Below are positions 7,453-15,991 of a DNA stretch of 64,000 nucleotides, piece by piece (position 1 is the first letter of the stretch; each line of letters starts with the position of its first letter). A model generated the notes under the pieces. That model ran no database searches. It had not been told where the DNA came from and was given only the letters and a program-made list of their open reading frames with translations. The DNA comes from Inquilinus sp052078665 (GTDB lineage: Bacteria > Pseudomonadota > Alphaproteobacteria > DSM-16000 > Inquilinaceae). The translations under genes and the position numbers were made by a program. The stretch lies in NCBI RefSeq assembly GCF_052078665.1, contig NZ_JBQJIK010000002.1, forward strand, positions 99,818 through 163,817, given 5' to 3'.

Positions 7453-8955
7453 GTGACGGCGTCGCCCATCCTGGCTGCCGAGGGCGTGTCCAAGGCCTTC
7501 TTCGGCAATCCGGTGCTGCGCAACGTCTCGATCGCGCTGCATCCCGGCCGGGTCCATGCCCTCTTGGGCGAGAACGGGGCCGGCAAGTCGACCCTGATCA
7601 ACATCCTGTCCGGGGCGCTGCGGCCGGATGGCGGGTCGCTGACGGTCGATGGCCGCGGCGCCAGCCACCTGACGCCGCGCGAGGCTCAGCGTGCTGGCAT
7701 CGCCGTGGTGCAGCAGGAGCTGAGCCTGGCGCCGCATCTGTCGATCGCCGAGAATATCGGCCTCGGCGCCTATCCGCGGCGGCTCGGGCTGATCGACTAC
7801 GGCGCGCTGGTGGCGCGGGCCCGGGCGGCCTGCGACCTGGTCGGGCTGGACGAGCCGCTGGACCTGCCGGTCGACGCCCTGTCGCTCGGCCGCCGGCAGA
7901 TGGTCGAGATCGCCAAGGCGCTGTACCGGAAGCCGCGGGTGCTGATCCTGGACGAGCCGACCTCGTCGCTGTCGGCGCATGAGGCGCAGACCCTGGCCCG
8001 GCTGGTGCGGCGGCTGCGCGACGAGGGCGTGGCCATCCTCTACATCTCGCACCGGCTGAACGAGGTGCTGGACCTCTGCGATTACGCCACCGTGCTGAAG
8101 GACGGCAGCCGCACCGCCGACCGGCCGCTGGCCGGCGTCGACCCGGAAGGGCTGGTGCGGCTGATGGTCGGGCGCGACCCGGGCGACCTGTTCCCGGCCT
8201 GGCAGCCCGCCGCCCAGGAGGAGGCGGCGATCGAGATCCGGGGATTCCGCGCCGGGGCCGCGCGGGAGGTCGATCTGACCGTGCGCTATGGCGAGGTGGT
8301 CGGCATCGGCGGGCTGGTCGGGCAGGGGCTGGAGGACCTGCTGCTCGGCCTCGTCGGCGCCCTGCCGGCGGCGGCCGCTGCCGCGCGCATCGCCGGCGCC
8401 GAGCGGCCCTTCGGCAAGGTGACCGAGGCGACGGCGGCCGGCCTGGCGTATGTGCCGGCCGACCGCAAGAAGGAGGGGCTGCTGCTGCCGCACAGCATCG
8501 CCTTCAACCTGATGCTGCCGACGCTGGCGCGGCCTTCGCGTGGCTTGCGTGACCGGGCGGGGGAGGCGGCGACGGTGGCCGACCTCGCCAAGCGCCTGAC
8601 CATCAAGGGCGACACGGCGCGGCCGGTGCAGGCGCTGTCCGGCGGCAACCAGCAGAAGGTGGCGCTGGCCAAGTGGCTGCCGCTGGCGCCGCGCGTGCTG
8701 CTGCTGAACGACCCGACGCGCGGCGTCGATGTCGAGACCAAGCGGGAGATCTACGTCATGCTGCGGGCGCTGGCGGCGCAGGGCAAGGCGATCGTGCTGC
8801 TCAGCTCCGACACGCCCGAGCTGGTCCATCTCTGCGACCGGGTGGCGGTGATGTTCGCCGGCCGCACCGTGGCGACGCTGGAGCGGCCGGGGATCAGCGA
8901 GGAGGCGATCGTCGGCGCCGCCATGGGCGTCGCCGCGCCGGGGCTGGCGGCATGA
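7453..8955 (+). CDS. CUT2-type ABC importer, double ATPase subunit (RbsA/MglA-like)
   Basis: The protein of about 500 residues carries two nucleotide-binding domains. The first has a full Walker A (GENGAGKST), a Q-loop QQE, signature LSLGRRQ and Walker B LILDEPTSSL. The second has the degenerate Walker A expected in this family (GLVGQGLEDLL) but a good signature LSGGNQQK and Walker B LLLNDPTRGVD. The likely start is GTG 7453, after a G-rich stretch. GTG 7426, which overlaps the stop of the binding protein, is the alternative. It sits at the cytoplasmic face and energises uptake through the permeases encoded next, whose first start overlaps its stop. Confidence 0.92.
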   Translation: MTASPILAAEGVSKAFFGNPVLRNVSIALHPGRVHALLGENGAGKSTLINILSGALRPDGGSLTVDGRGASHLTPREAQRAGIAVVQQELSLAPHLSIAENIGLGAYPRRLGLIDYGALVARARAACDLVGLDEPLDLPVDALSLGRRQMVEIAKALYRKPRVLILDEPTSSLSAHEAQTLARLVRRLRDEGVAILYISHRLNEVLDLCDYATVLKDGSRTADRPLAGVDPEGLVRLMVGRDPGDLFPAWQPAAQEEAAIEIRGFRAGAAREVDLTVRYGEVVGIGGLVGQGLEDLLLGLVGALPAAAAAARIAGAERPFGKVTEATAAGLAYVPADRKKEGLLLPHSIAFNLMLPTLARPSRGLRDRAGEAATVADLAKRLTIKGDTARPVQALSGGNQQKVALAKWLPLAPRVLLLNDPTRGVDVETKREIYVMLRALAAQGKAIVLLSSDTPELVHLCDRVAVMFAGRTVATLERPGISEEAIVGAAMGVAAPGLAA

Positions 8956-9893
8956 GCACCGCACTCTATCGGGCGATCCAGGGCCGCCGGCACCAGGGGT
9001 TGCGCGGGCTGTACCTGATCGTGGCGCTGTTCCTGGTGCTGTATGTCGCGCTGTTCCCGGGGCTGGTCAGCGTCGAGGGCGTCGCCAAATTCACCCAGAA
9101 CTGGTTCCCACTGGCGCTGGTGGCGATGGCCCAGGCGATGATCATGCTGACCGGCGGCATCAACCTCGCGGTCGGCGCCATGGTCAGCCTCGGCGCCGTG
9201 GTCGCCGCCACCAGCTTCGACGGGCTGCTCGGCGTGCCCGGCGGCGTGCTGGCCGTGGCCGCGATCGGGCTCGCGGTCGGGGCCGGGGCCGGCGCGATCG
9301 TGGCGCTGTTCCGGCTGCCGGCGATCATCGTCACCCTGGCCGGGTCCTTCATCCTCGGCGGCGCGGCGCTGCTGGTGCTGCCGCGGCCGGGTGGCGACGT
9401 GCCGGACTGGCTGTCGGATCTTCTCGCGGGCAACCAGCCGGTGGCGCTGCTGCTGCTGGTGCTGCTGGCGATCGGCTGGAAGCTGTATCTGGCGACGCCG
9501 ATCGGCATCGGCCTTTACGCCGCCGGCGACAACCCGGTCGGCGCCTACCGCTCCGGCGTGCCGGTCGACCTCGCCAAGATCGTAGCCTATGCGGTCAGCT
9601 TCATGCTGGCGGCGCTGGCCGGGCTGTTCGTGGCGGCGCAGACGGGATCGGGCGACCCGGTGATCGGCACGCCCTTCACCCTGAACTCGATCGCCGCGGC
9701 GGTGCTGGGCGGGGTCGGCTTCCTCGGCGGGGCCGGCACCATGCGCGGCGCCATCGCCGGCAGCCTGCTGCTCAGCGTCATGATCAACGTCATGTTCTTC
9801 CTGGGCTTTCCGCCCGTGGCGCAATACATCGCCCAGGGGCTGATCATCGTCGGCGCCGTGGCGCTGCCGCAGATCCGCTGGAGGCGGGCATGA
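8952..9893 (+). CDS. CUT2-type ABC importer, permease 1
   Basis: The ATG at 8952 overlaps the ATPase stop (ATGA). The 313-residue protein is strongly hydrophobic with about 8-10 membrane segments and belongs to the BPD_transp_2 family. It carries the family region TGGINLAVGAMVSLGAVVAA after the first helices and the late LGGVGFLGGAGTMRGAIAG stretch. It pairs with permease 2 to form the inner-membrane channel. The two permeases are clearly related but differ enough to form a heterodimer. Confidence 0.9.
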   Translation: MSTALYRAIQGRRHQGLRGLYLIVALFLVLYVALFPGLVSVEGVAKFTQNWFPLALVAMAQAMIMLTGGINLAVGAMVSLGAVVAATSFDGLLGVPGGVLAVAAIGLAVGAGAGAIVALFRLPAIIVTLAGSFILGGAALLVLPRPGGDVPDWLSDLLAGNQPVALLLLVLLAIGWKLYLATPIGIGLYAAGDNPVGAYRSGVPVDLAKIVAYAVSFMLAALAGLFVAAQTGSGDPVIGTPFTLNSIAAAVLGGVGFLGGAGTMRGAIAGSLLLSVMINVMFFLGFPPVAQYIAQGLIIVGAVALPQIRWRRA

Positions 9894-10843
9894 GCGCACT
9901 CGCGACCAGGCTGCCCGCCATCCTGCGGCACAAGGTGGTGCTGGCCTGGCTGGTGGTGGCCGCGGTGTGGATCGCCGCCAGCCTGCTGACCCGCGGCTTC
10001 GGCGCCTATGGCCATCTGCGCTACCTGCTGGAGCTGGCGGCCGTGATCGGCCTGGTCGCCGCCGGGCAGACGCTGGTGGTGATCGGCGGCGGCATCGACC
10101 TCGCGGTCGGCGCGGTGATCACGGTGACGGCGATCCTGCTGCCGCTGCTGTCGGTGGCCTGGGACCCGACCGGCCTTGTCGGGGTGGCGGCGACGCTGCT
10201 GGTCGCGGCCGGCATCGGTTTCCTCAACGGGCTCGGCATCGCCGCTCTCCGGGTGCCCCCGCTGATCATGACGCTGGCGATGGCGACGCTGCTGCAGGGC
10301 CTCTTGGTGATCGTCGCCGGCGGCAGCGCCATCACCGTGCGCAACCCGGTGGTGGAATGGCTCGGCTCGGCCCGCCCGGCCGGGGTGCCGGTCGGCATCC
10401 TGCTGTGGCTCGTGGTCTCGGCCGGGGTGCTGGTGCTGCTGCACCGCACCGCGGCGGGCGCCCGGATCTTCGCCCTCGGCACCAGCCCGCTGGCGGCGCG
10501 GCTGTCCGGCGTCGATATCGGGCGGACGACGGTGCTGCTCTACACCCTCAGCGGGCTGATGGCGGGCATCGCCGGGGTGCTGGTGCTGGGCATGAACCGG
10601 CAGGGCTATGTCGGCATCGGCGACCCGTACCTGCTGACCTCGATCGCCGCGGTGGTGCTGGGCGGCACCTCGATCCTGGGCGGGCGCGGCACCTATGCCG
10701 GCACCATCCCGGGGGCGATCCTGCTGGTCACCATCACCGCGCTGATCACCGTGGTGAACGCCTCGCCCGGCTGGCGCAGCATCCTGTTCGGCGGGCTGAT
10801 CCTGGGGCTCTTGCTGCTGTCGGGCAGAGAGGCTCGGCGCTAG
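9890..10843 (+). CDS. CUT2-type ABC importer, permease 2
   Basis: The protein has 317 residues and starts in an ATGA overlap with permease 1. It shows the same BPD_transp_2 landmarks: IGGGIDLAVGAVITVTAI near residue 65 and VVLGGTSILGGRGTYAG near residue 265, with hydrophobic helices throughout. It closes the four-gene importer. A 91-base gap with no convincing terminator follows before the RidA gene, so the latter may be co-transcribed. Confidence 0.9.
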   Translation: MSALATRLPAILRHKVVLAWLVVAAVWIAASLLTRGFGAYGHLRYLLELAAVIGLVAAGQTLVVIGGGIDLAVGAVITVTAILLPLLSVAWDPTGLVGVAATLLVAAGIGFLNGLGIAALRVPPLIMTLAMATLLQGLLVIVAGGSAITVRNPVVEWLGSARPAGVPVGILLWLVVSAGVLVLLHRTAAGARIFALGTSPLAARLSGVDIGRTTVLLYTLSGLMAGIAGVLVLGMNRQGYVGIGDPYLLTSIAAVVLGGTSILGGRGTYAGTIPGAILLVTITALITVVNASPGWRSILFGGLILGLLLLSGREARR

Positions 10844-10934
10844 CATTCGGTCAGGATCTGCGCTCTCCGATCGACTGGATTTCCGCCGCAATCGGGTGCG
10901 AGGAGACAGTCATCAGAGGATGAGGAGCAGCGAC

Positions 10935-11315
10935 ATGTCGCGGGCCATTGTCTCCGCCGATGATCTTCCCAAGGCTCCAGCCTTTTACAGTCATGCGGTC
11001 ACATGCGCGGGACTGGTGTTCGTCTCAGGGACGGCCGCCTACGACGCGGCGACGGGCAAGATCGTCGGCGAGACGATACAGGAGCAGACGGCGCAAGCCC
11101 TGCGGAACATCTTAGCCATTCTGAAAGCCGCCGGAACCACGCTCGACAAGGCTGTCAGCGCCACCGTCATCCTCGCCGATGAGGACGACTTCCCAGGCAT
11201 GAACGAAGAATGGGTGAGGTGGTTTCCGACCGACCCGCCGGCACGACAGGGAGCCAAGCTCCCTGTCCGCATCCCCGGGCTCAAGGTCTCGATCGCAATG
11301 ATCGCCGAGGCGTAG
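10935..11315 (+). CDS. RidA/YjgF family imine deaminase
   Basis: The 126-residue protein starts at ATG 10935 (GAGGAG upstream). The family fold is evident: an N-terminal AFYSHAVTCAGLVFVSGT, central QTAQALRNILAILKAAG, and C-terminal PARQGAKLP with Arg104 in the place of the conserved active-site arginine. RidA proteins hydrolyse reactive enamine or imine intermediates released by PLP enzymes to the 2-oxo acid and ammonia. The PLP enzyme encoded at 12356-13669 is of the D-serine-deaminase-like type, whose chemistry produces such intermediates, so a scavenging role in the same pathway is likely. It follows the importer operon and converges on the amidohydrolase. Confidence 0.88.
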   Translation: MSRAIVSADDLPKAPAFYSHAVTCAGLVFVSGTAAYDAATGKIVGETIQEQTAQALRNILAILKAAGTTLDKAVSATVILADEDDFPGMNEEWVRWFPTDPPARQGAKLPVRIPGLKVSIAMIAEA

Positions 11316-11331
11316 CGACCTTCAAGACATA

Positions 11332-12237
11332 TCAAAGGCGATACAGCCGGCGGGCGTTGTCGTGGAACAGGGCCCGCTGCTCGGCCGGGGTCAGGTCCGC
11401 GGTGAACGCCTTGAAGCCGTCCCAGACCTGGTCGAACGAGGCATGCAGCCCGGCCACCGGGAAGTCGCTGGCGAAGAGCGACCGGCCGGGGCCGAAGGCG
11501 TCCAGGCAGGCCAGCACCACGTCGCGCAGGCTGTCCGGCGTCCAGTCATGGTCATAGGCCACGAGGTCGGAGATCTTGAGATGGACGTTCGGCTCGCGGC
11601 CCAGTGCCGCCAGGCCGGCGCGCCAGCGGGCCATCCCCTCCGGGTCGCGGTCGGCCGGGCTGCCGCAATGGTTCAGGATGAAGACCTGGCCGGGAAAGTC
11701 GCGCACCAGCCGCAGCGCATCCGCCATCTGGCCCGGATAGATCATCAGGTCGAAGCTCAGGCCATGCCCGGCCAGCAGGGCCAGGCCGCGGCGCCAGGCC
11801 GGGTCGTCCATCCGGTCCGGCCGGGCGACGAAGCTGCGCGCCGGGTCGGGGTGCCAGCTCAGGATGTCGCGGATGCCGACGACGCAGGGAAAGGCCGCCT
11901 GGCGCTCGAGCAGCGCCGCCGCGTCCGGTGACTCGAGCGGGACATGGGCGACGTAACGGCTGGCGATGCCGTCCGCCTTGTCCAGCGTCTCCAGCCACTC
12001 GGTCTCGGCCACCGGATCGGCGGGGTCCCAGCTGGCCTCGATATGCACGGTCGCGACCACCGGCTGGTTGCGCGCATCGGCCCGGTAGTCGGCCGGCAGA
12101 TAGTTGCGGCGCAACGGCGCGTTGTCGCCGAACACCATCTCTCCCCGTGCCGGGCGCAGCCAGGGATGGCGGTCCATCGAGAGGTCCCAGAGATGATGGT
12201 GCGCGTCGACGATCGGGCCGTCATAGGGCTGGGTCAC
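11332..12237 (-). CDS. Amidohydrolase-2 family metal-dependent hydrolase
   Basis: The 301-residue TIM-barrel protein has DAHHHLWD at residues 11-18 as the metal-binding HxH, NHCG near 190 and ASDFPV near 255 as the conserved aspartate. The family includes L-fuconolactonase, lactone hydrolases and some decarboxylases. This member resembles the lactonase branch, but its substrate cannot be read from sequence. It is transcribed leftwards from the intergenic region holding the second LacI-type operator (12275-12298), facing the PLP enzyme, so it may share control with the importer regulon. It has no signal peptide and is cytoplasmic. Confidence 0.85.
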   Translation of the reverse strand: MTQPYDGPIVDAHHHLWDLSMDRHPWLRPARGEMVFGDNAPLRRNYLPADYRADARNQPVVATVHIEASWDPADPVAETEWLETLDKADGIASRYVAHVPLESPDAAALLERQAAFPCVVGIRDILSWHPDPARSFVARPDRMDDPAWRRGLALLAGHGLSFDLMIYPGQMADALRLVRDFPGQVFILNHCGSPADRDPEGMARWRAGLAALGREPNVHLKISDLVAYDHDWTPDSLRDVVLACLDAFGPGRSLFASDFPVAGLHASFDQVWDGFKAFTADLTPAEQRALFHDNARRLYRL

Positions 12238-12274
12238 GCAAGCTCTCCCGCAGGATGTCCGTCCTGTGCCGGAT

Positions 12275-12298
12275 CGATGACAACGTTGTCTTGACAGA
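12275..12298 (+). promoter_or_regulatory. LacI-type operator fused to a -35 box, site 2
   Basis: This is a 24-base identical copy of the block at 6268-6291. The palindrome GACAACGTTGTC (12279-12290) is immediately followed by TTGACA (12291-12296), and a possible -10 (GTTTAA) lies at 12314-12319 with 17-bp spacing. It lies between the divergent amidohydrolase and PLP-enzyme genes, 58 bases before the latter. Binding here would occlude RNA polymerase. Confidence 0.82.
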
Positions 12299-12355
12299 TA
12301 GCCTGCCGCTGCCGTTTAAGGAAGACCAAGGACAGGGAAGGGGAGCGGCGCGATC

Positions 12356-13669
12356 ATGGCCGACGGGATCATCGTGCGGGAAGCGGAGATGCTGCATGAC
12401 GGCATCCGGGGCGTGCCCCCGGGCGCCGGGCCGATCCCGCTGGACGCGGTGGCGGCGCAGGGCTGGCACCCGGCCGAGGGCACCATGTCGCTGCCGGTGC
12501 TGACCCTGGACGAGGACGCCTTCGCCGGCAACCGGGCGCTGATGCTGCGCTATGCGGCGGAGCAGGGGGCGGCGATCGCGCCGCATTCCAAGACGCCGAT
12601 GGCGCCGGCGCTGGCGGCCTCGCTGGTCGCGGCCGGGGCCTGGGGCACCACGGTGGCCGACATCCGCCAGGCCGCGGTGATGCTGCGCGCCGGGCTGAAC
12701 CGGCTGATCCTGGCCAACCAGGTCGGCGGCCCGGGCGGCGCCCGCCGCCTGGCCCGGCTGCACGAGGCCTATCCCCGGGCCGAGATCTACGCCTTCGTCG
12801 ATTCCCCCGAGGCCGTTTCGGCGCTCGACGCCGCCTGGCGCGAGGCGCGGCTGGCGCCGCTGCCGGTGGTGGTCGAGGTCGGGGCCGGCCGCGCCGGCGC
12901 CCGCGACCTGGCGGCGGCGGAGCGGGTGATCGCCGCGGTCCAGGCCAGCGAGGGCCGGCTGCGCCTGGCCGGGGTCGGCGCCTATGAGGGCGCGGCGGCG
13001 ACGGCGGATGCGGAGCGGACGCGGACGGCGATCGCCGACCTCGCCGCGCTGGCGGCGGAGACCTTCGGTAAGGTCCGCGCCGCCGCGGGGCCGCAGGCGC
13101 CGCTGATCCTGACCGCCGGCGGCTCGGTGTATTTCGACCTGGTCGTGCGGCATCTCGGCCCGGTGGCCGCCGCCGACGGCAAGGCCCGGCTGGTGCTGCG
13201 CAGCGGCGCGATCTTCTTCCACGACCATGGCCTCTACCGGCGCGGCCTGGCGGCGCTCGACGCCCGCCAGGGCTTCCGCCTGGGCGGCGAGGCGGCGAGC
13301 GCGTCGGACGGGTTCCGCCCGGCGCTGCGGATCTGGGCCGAGGTGCTGTCGCGCCCGGCGCCGGGCCTGGCCATCTGCGGCATGGGCATGCGCGACGTCT
13401 CCTCCGACCAGGACCTGCCGACGCCGCTGCGGCTGCACCGCGACGGCCGCCCGCTGGCCGCCTTCGCTCGTTCGGAGGAGGCGCGGGTGATGAAGCTGAA
13501 CGACCAGCACTGCTTCCTGGCGCTCGGCGCCGGCAGCCCGGTCGCGGTCGGCGACGTGATCGAGTTCGGCATCTCCCACCCCTGCACCTGCCTCGACCGC
13601 TGGCGCGTGATCTGGGGCATCGACGGCCAGGGCCGCGTCCAGGCCGCCTATCCCACCTGCTTCGGCTGA
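12356..13669 (+). CDS. D-serine-deaminase-like PLP enzyme (alanine-racemase-fold)
   Basis: This 437-residue fold-type III PLP enzyme has the PLP lysine in PHSKTP (Lys79) at the start of the barrel, followed by WGTTVADIRQAAVMLRAG. The C-terminal domain carries DQHCFL and ISHPCTCLDRWR, matching the zinc-binding His and Cys of D-serine dehydratases and D-threonine aldolases. Members eliminate or cleave beta-hydroxy D-amino acids. The exact reaction is not fixed by sequence, and 'amino acid deaminase' is the usual label. It is the first gene after operator site 2, with GGGAAGGGG as ribosome-binding region. It is followed two bases later by the deacylase gene. Confidence 0.87.
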   Translation: MADGIIVREAEMLHDGIRGVPPGAGPIPLDAVAAQGWHPAEGTMSLPVLTLDEDAFAGNRALMLRYAAEQGAAIAPHSKTPMAPALAASLVAAGAWGTTVADIRQAAVMLRAGLNRLILANQVGGPGGARRLARLHEAYPRAEIYAFVDSPEAVSALDAAWREARLAPLPVVVEVGAGRAGARDLAAAERVIAAVQASEGRLRLAGVGAYEGAAATADAERTRTAIADLAALAAETFGKVRAAAGPQAPLILTAGGSVYFDLVVRHLGPVAAADGKARLVLRSGAIFFHDHGLYRRGLAALDARQGFRLGGEAASASDGFRPALRIWAEVLSRPAPGLAICGMGMRDVSSDQDLPTPLRLHRDGRPLAAFARSEEARVMKLNDQHCFLALGAGSPVAVGDVIEFGISHPCTCLDRWRVIWGIDGQGRVQAAYPTCFG

Positions 13670-13670
13670 G

Positions 13671-14684
13671 ATGCACACCGGCCTGTTCCACACCATCGAT
13701 TTCGCCGCCGACGGCAAGGTCCTGGACCATCTGGGAATACCCTTCTCGGTCGACCGGTCGCCCTATTTCCACGTCAAGGTCCCGGTCGCGCGGATCAGGA
13801 ACGGCGACGGCCCGAGCGTGCTGCTGCTGGCCGGCAACCATGGCGACGAATACGAGGGCGAGTTCGCTTTGGCCCGGCTGATCCGCCGGCTGGACCCGGC
13901 GCGGATGCGCGGCGCGGTGACCATCCTGCCGATGGCCAACGCGCCGGCGGTGCGGGCGTCGAAGCGCTGCTCGCCGCTCGACGGCGGCAACCTCAACCGC
14001 GCCTTCCCGGGCGACCCGGACGGCACCCCGACCCAGCGCATCGCCGATTTCCTCGAGCACGAGCTGTTCCCGCGCCACGATTTGGTGTTCGACCTGCATT
14101 CCGGCGGCACCTCGATGGCGCATCTGCCCTGCGCCCTGATCGAGCGCCATGCCGAGCCGGCGCGGCAGGAGCGGGCGGTGGCGCTGATGCGTGCGCTCGG
14201 CCTGCCCTATGGTTTCATCGCCGACAACGGGCCGGCGGCGCCGACCTCGATGGGCGCCGCGGCGCGGGCCGGAATCATCGGTTTGTCCGGCGAGTTCGGC
14301 GGCGGCGGCACGGTGACGCCGGCGACGATGCGCGGCGCCTCGGCCGCGATCGACGCGCTGCTGCTGGCGCTCGGCGTGATCGACGCGCCGCTGCTCGGCC
14401 CGGCGCCGGCGGCGGGGGCGATGCGGCTGCTGTCGCTGGCCCGGCACAGCCAGGCGATCTACGCCACGGCACCCGGCTGGTTCGAGCCGGCGGTCGAGGT
14501 CGGCGCCGAGGTCGCGGTCGGCGACCTGGCCGGCTGGGTCCATGATCTCGACCGGCTGGAGGTGGCGGAGGCGCCGCTGCGCTTCGCCGAGGCCGGCGTG
14601 GTGATCTCGCACCGGTTGCACAGCCGGTGCGAACCGGGCGACTGTCTGATCCAGGTGGCCGAGATGCTGGACGCCGGCCGGTGA
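13671..14684 (+). CDS. Succinylglutamate desuccinylase/aspartoacylase family deacylase
   Basis: The 337-residue zinc carboxypeptidase-like deacylase has GNHGDEYEGE at about 55-64 (zinc His57 and Glu60), NLNRAFPGD near 107-115, and DLHSGG near 141-146 (third zinc ligand His143). A beta-rich C-terminal domain follows. Such enzymes remove acyl groups from N-acylated amino acids, for example N-acetyl-diaminobutyrate in ectoine breakdown, or N-succinylglutamate. Because it starts one base after the stop of the D-amino-acid enzyme, I infer that it unmasks an N-acyl amino acid that the neighbour then processes. The substrate is unknown. Confidence 0.87.
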   Translation: MHTGLFHTIDFAADGKVLDHLGIPFSVDRSPYFHVKVPVARIRNGDGPSVLLLAGNHGDEYEGEFALARLIRRLDPARMRGAVTILPMANAPAVRASKRCSPLDGGNLNRAFPGDPDGTPTQRIADFLEHELFPRHDLVFDLHSGGTSMAHLPCALIERHAEPARQERAVALMRALGLPYGFIADNGPAAPTSMGAAARAGIIGLSGEFGGGGTVTPATMRGASAAIDALLLALGVIDAPLLGPAPAAGAMRLLSLARHSQAIYATAPGWFEPAVEVGAEVAVGDLAGWVHDLDRLEVAEAPLRFAEAGVVISHRLHSRCEPGDCLIQVAEMLDAGR

Positions 14685-14718
14685 CCGGCGCGCGGCGCGG
14701 GCCGACGGAGGGGAACGG

Positions 14719-15747
14719 ATGACGGAATCGGAGAAGCGGCCGCCCCGCATCGACGAGGTCGCGCGCATCGCCGGGGTGTCGCCGATCACCGTGTCCCGCG
14801 CGCTGCGCCAGCCGGAGAAGGTGGCGGAGGACAAGCGCCGCCGGATCCAGGCGGCGATCGAGCAGACCGGCTACGCGCCGAACCAGGACGCCATCCGCCT
14901 GCGCTCCGGCGGCCGGCCGGCGGCGGTATCATCTCCGTCGACGCTGGTCGCCGCCTTCGTCTCCAACATCGCCAACCCGCAATTCTCCCGCGCCGTGCGG
15001 GCCTGCGCCGAGGTGCTGGAGCCGGCGGGCTACCGGCTGATGATGGGCGAGACCGCCTATTCCTATGCGCGGGAGACGGCGATGATCCGGTCGCTGCGCG
15101 ACCTGCGGCCGGCCGCGGTGCTGTTCACCGGCGTGATCGAGCTGGAGGAGAACCGCGAGGCGCTGCGCTCGCTCGGCGTGCCGGTGATGGAGACCTGGGC
15201 CTATCCGCAGGACCCGATCGACATGCTGGTCGGCTTCTCCAACTTCGACGGCGGGCGGCTGGTCGGCGAGCATTTCGGCGAGCGCGGCTATCGCCGCGTC
15301 GCCTATGTCGGCCGCGGCGGCGGCCGCGGCGTGCTGCGGCTGCAGGGCTTCAAGGAAGGCCTGGCCAAGCACGGCCTGCGCCCGGCGGCGGAGCTCTCGG
15401 TCGAGGGCCCGGCCGGCCTGGCCGAGGGGCGCCAGGCGATGGCCGCGCTGCTGGCGCAGGGCGAGCCGCTCGACGCGGCGTTCTTCGGCAACGACCTGCT
15501 GGCGGTCGGCGCCCTGTTCGAGGCGCGGCGCCGCGGCCTCGCCGTGCCGGGCGACCTGGCGGTGGCCGGCTTCGGCGACATCGAGCTGGCGGAGGCGCTG
15601 GAGCCGGGGCTGACCACGGTGCGCATCGACAGCGACGACATCGGCCGCCGCGCCGGCCGCCTGCTGCTGACCCGCCTCGGCGGGGAGAGGCCGGAGCGTG
15701 GGATCGAGCTGGTGGAGCTCAGCCTGGTGGTGCGGGCGAGCGGGTAG
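14719..15747 (+). CDS. LacI family transcriptional regulator
   Basis: The 342-residue regulator begins with a helix-turn-helix (about 11-35, VARIAGVSPITVSRALRQP) and hinge helix, then a periplasmic-binding-protein-like effector domain with VAAFVSNIANPQFS and late VAGFGDIELAEALEPGLTTV. It looks like the gluconate-type branch of the family. A good ribosome-binding site (GGAGGGG) precedes ATG 14719. It is the last gene of the rightward unit behind operator site 2 and is the obvious candidate to bind both 24-bp operator blocks, giving autoregulation and control of the CUT2 importer. No direct evidence in sequence fixes the effector. Confidence 0.9.
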   Translation: MTESEKRPPRIDEVARIAGVSPITVSRALRQPEKVAEDKRRRIQAAIEQTGYAPNQDAIRLRSGGRPAAVSSPSTLVAAFVSNIANPQFSRAVRACAEVLEPAGYRLMMGETAYSYARETAMIRSLRDLRPAAVLFTGVIELEENREALRSLGVPVMETWAYPQDPIDMLVGFSNFDGGRLVGEHFGERGYRRVAYVGRGGGRGVLRLQGFKEGLAKHGLRPAAELSVEGPAGLAEGRQAMAALLAQGEPLDAAFFGNDLLAVGALFEARRRGLAVPGDLAVAGFGDIELAEALEPGLTTVRIDSDDIGRRAGRLLLTRLGGERPERGIELVELSLVVRASG

Positions 15748-15819
15748 GGGGCGGCGGGGAGGGAGCGTCCGGAAACGGTGCTGGCGCGGCGGTCTGAGGG
15801 CGGTTTCTCCCGCTCGGCG

Positions 15820-15963
15820 CCGTCGAAACCATCAGGGCGAGCGCCTGCAAGATCGTCGACTTGTCACCGTCGGCAGCGCCCGGAATGACATTCAGGCGTG
15901 GGGCGGCGATCATGTCGGGGCCGAACACCGCGGAAGCCGCTGATTTCAAGTTTTCGTATCGTC
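15820..15963 (-). pseudogene. Remnant N-terminus of an AAA/RecF-like ATPase
   Basis: On the minus strand, IRKLEISGFRGVR in one frame is followed, after a frame change near 15920, by RLNVIPGAADGDKSTILQ in another. Together they form the start of an SMC/RecF-like AAA ATPase (first strand, then Walker A region). The Walker A is degenerate, with Asp where the Gly before Lys is expected, and nothing of the rest of the protein remains. It directly follows the PIN gene on the same strand. It is interpreted as debris of a mobile or defence gene in this accessory patch. Confidence 0.55.
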
Positions 15964-15991
15964 GGCGCCCGTGTTCCCCGCTTTTCGGACG

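Noticed and set aside
12369..14834. An 821-codon minus-strand frame across the PLP-enzyme and deacylase genes
   Set aside because: It shadows two clearly homologous plus-strand genes and has low-complexity Arg/Pro/Ala composition.
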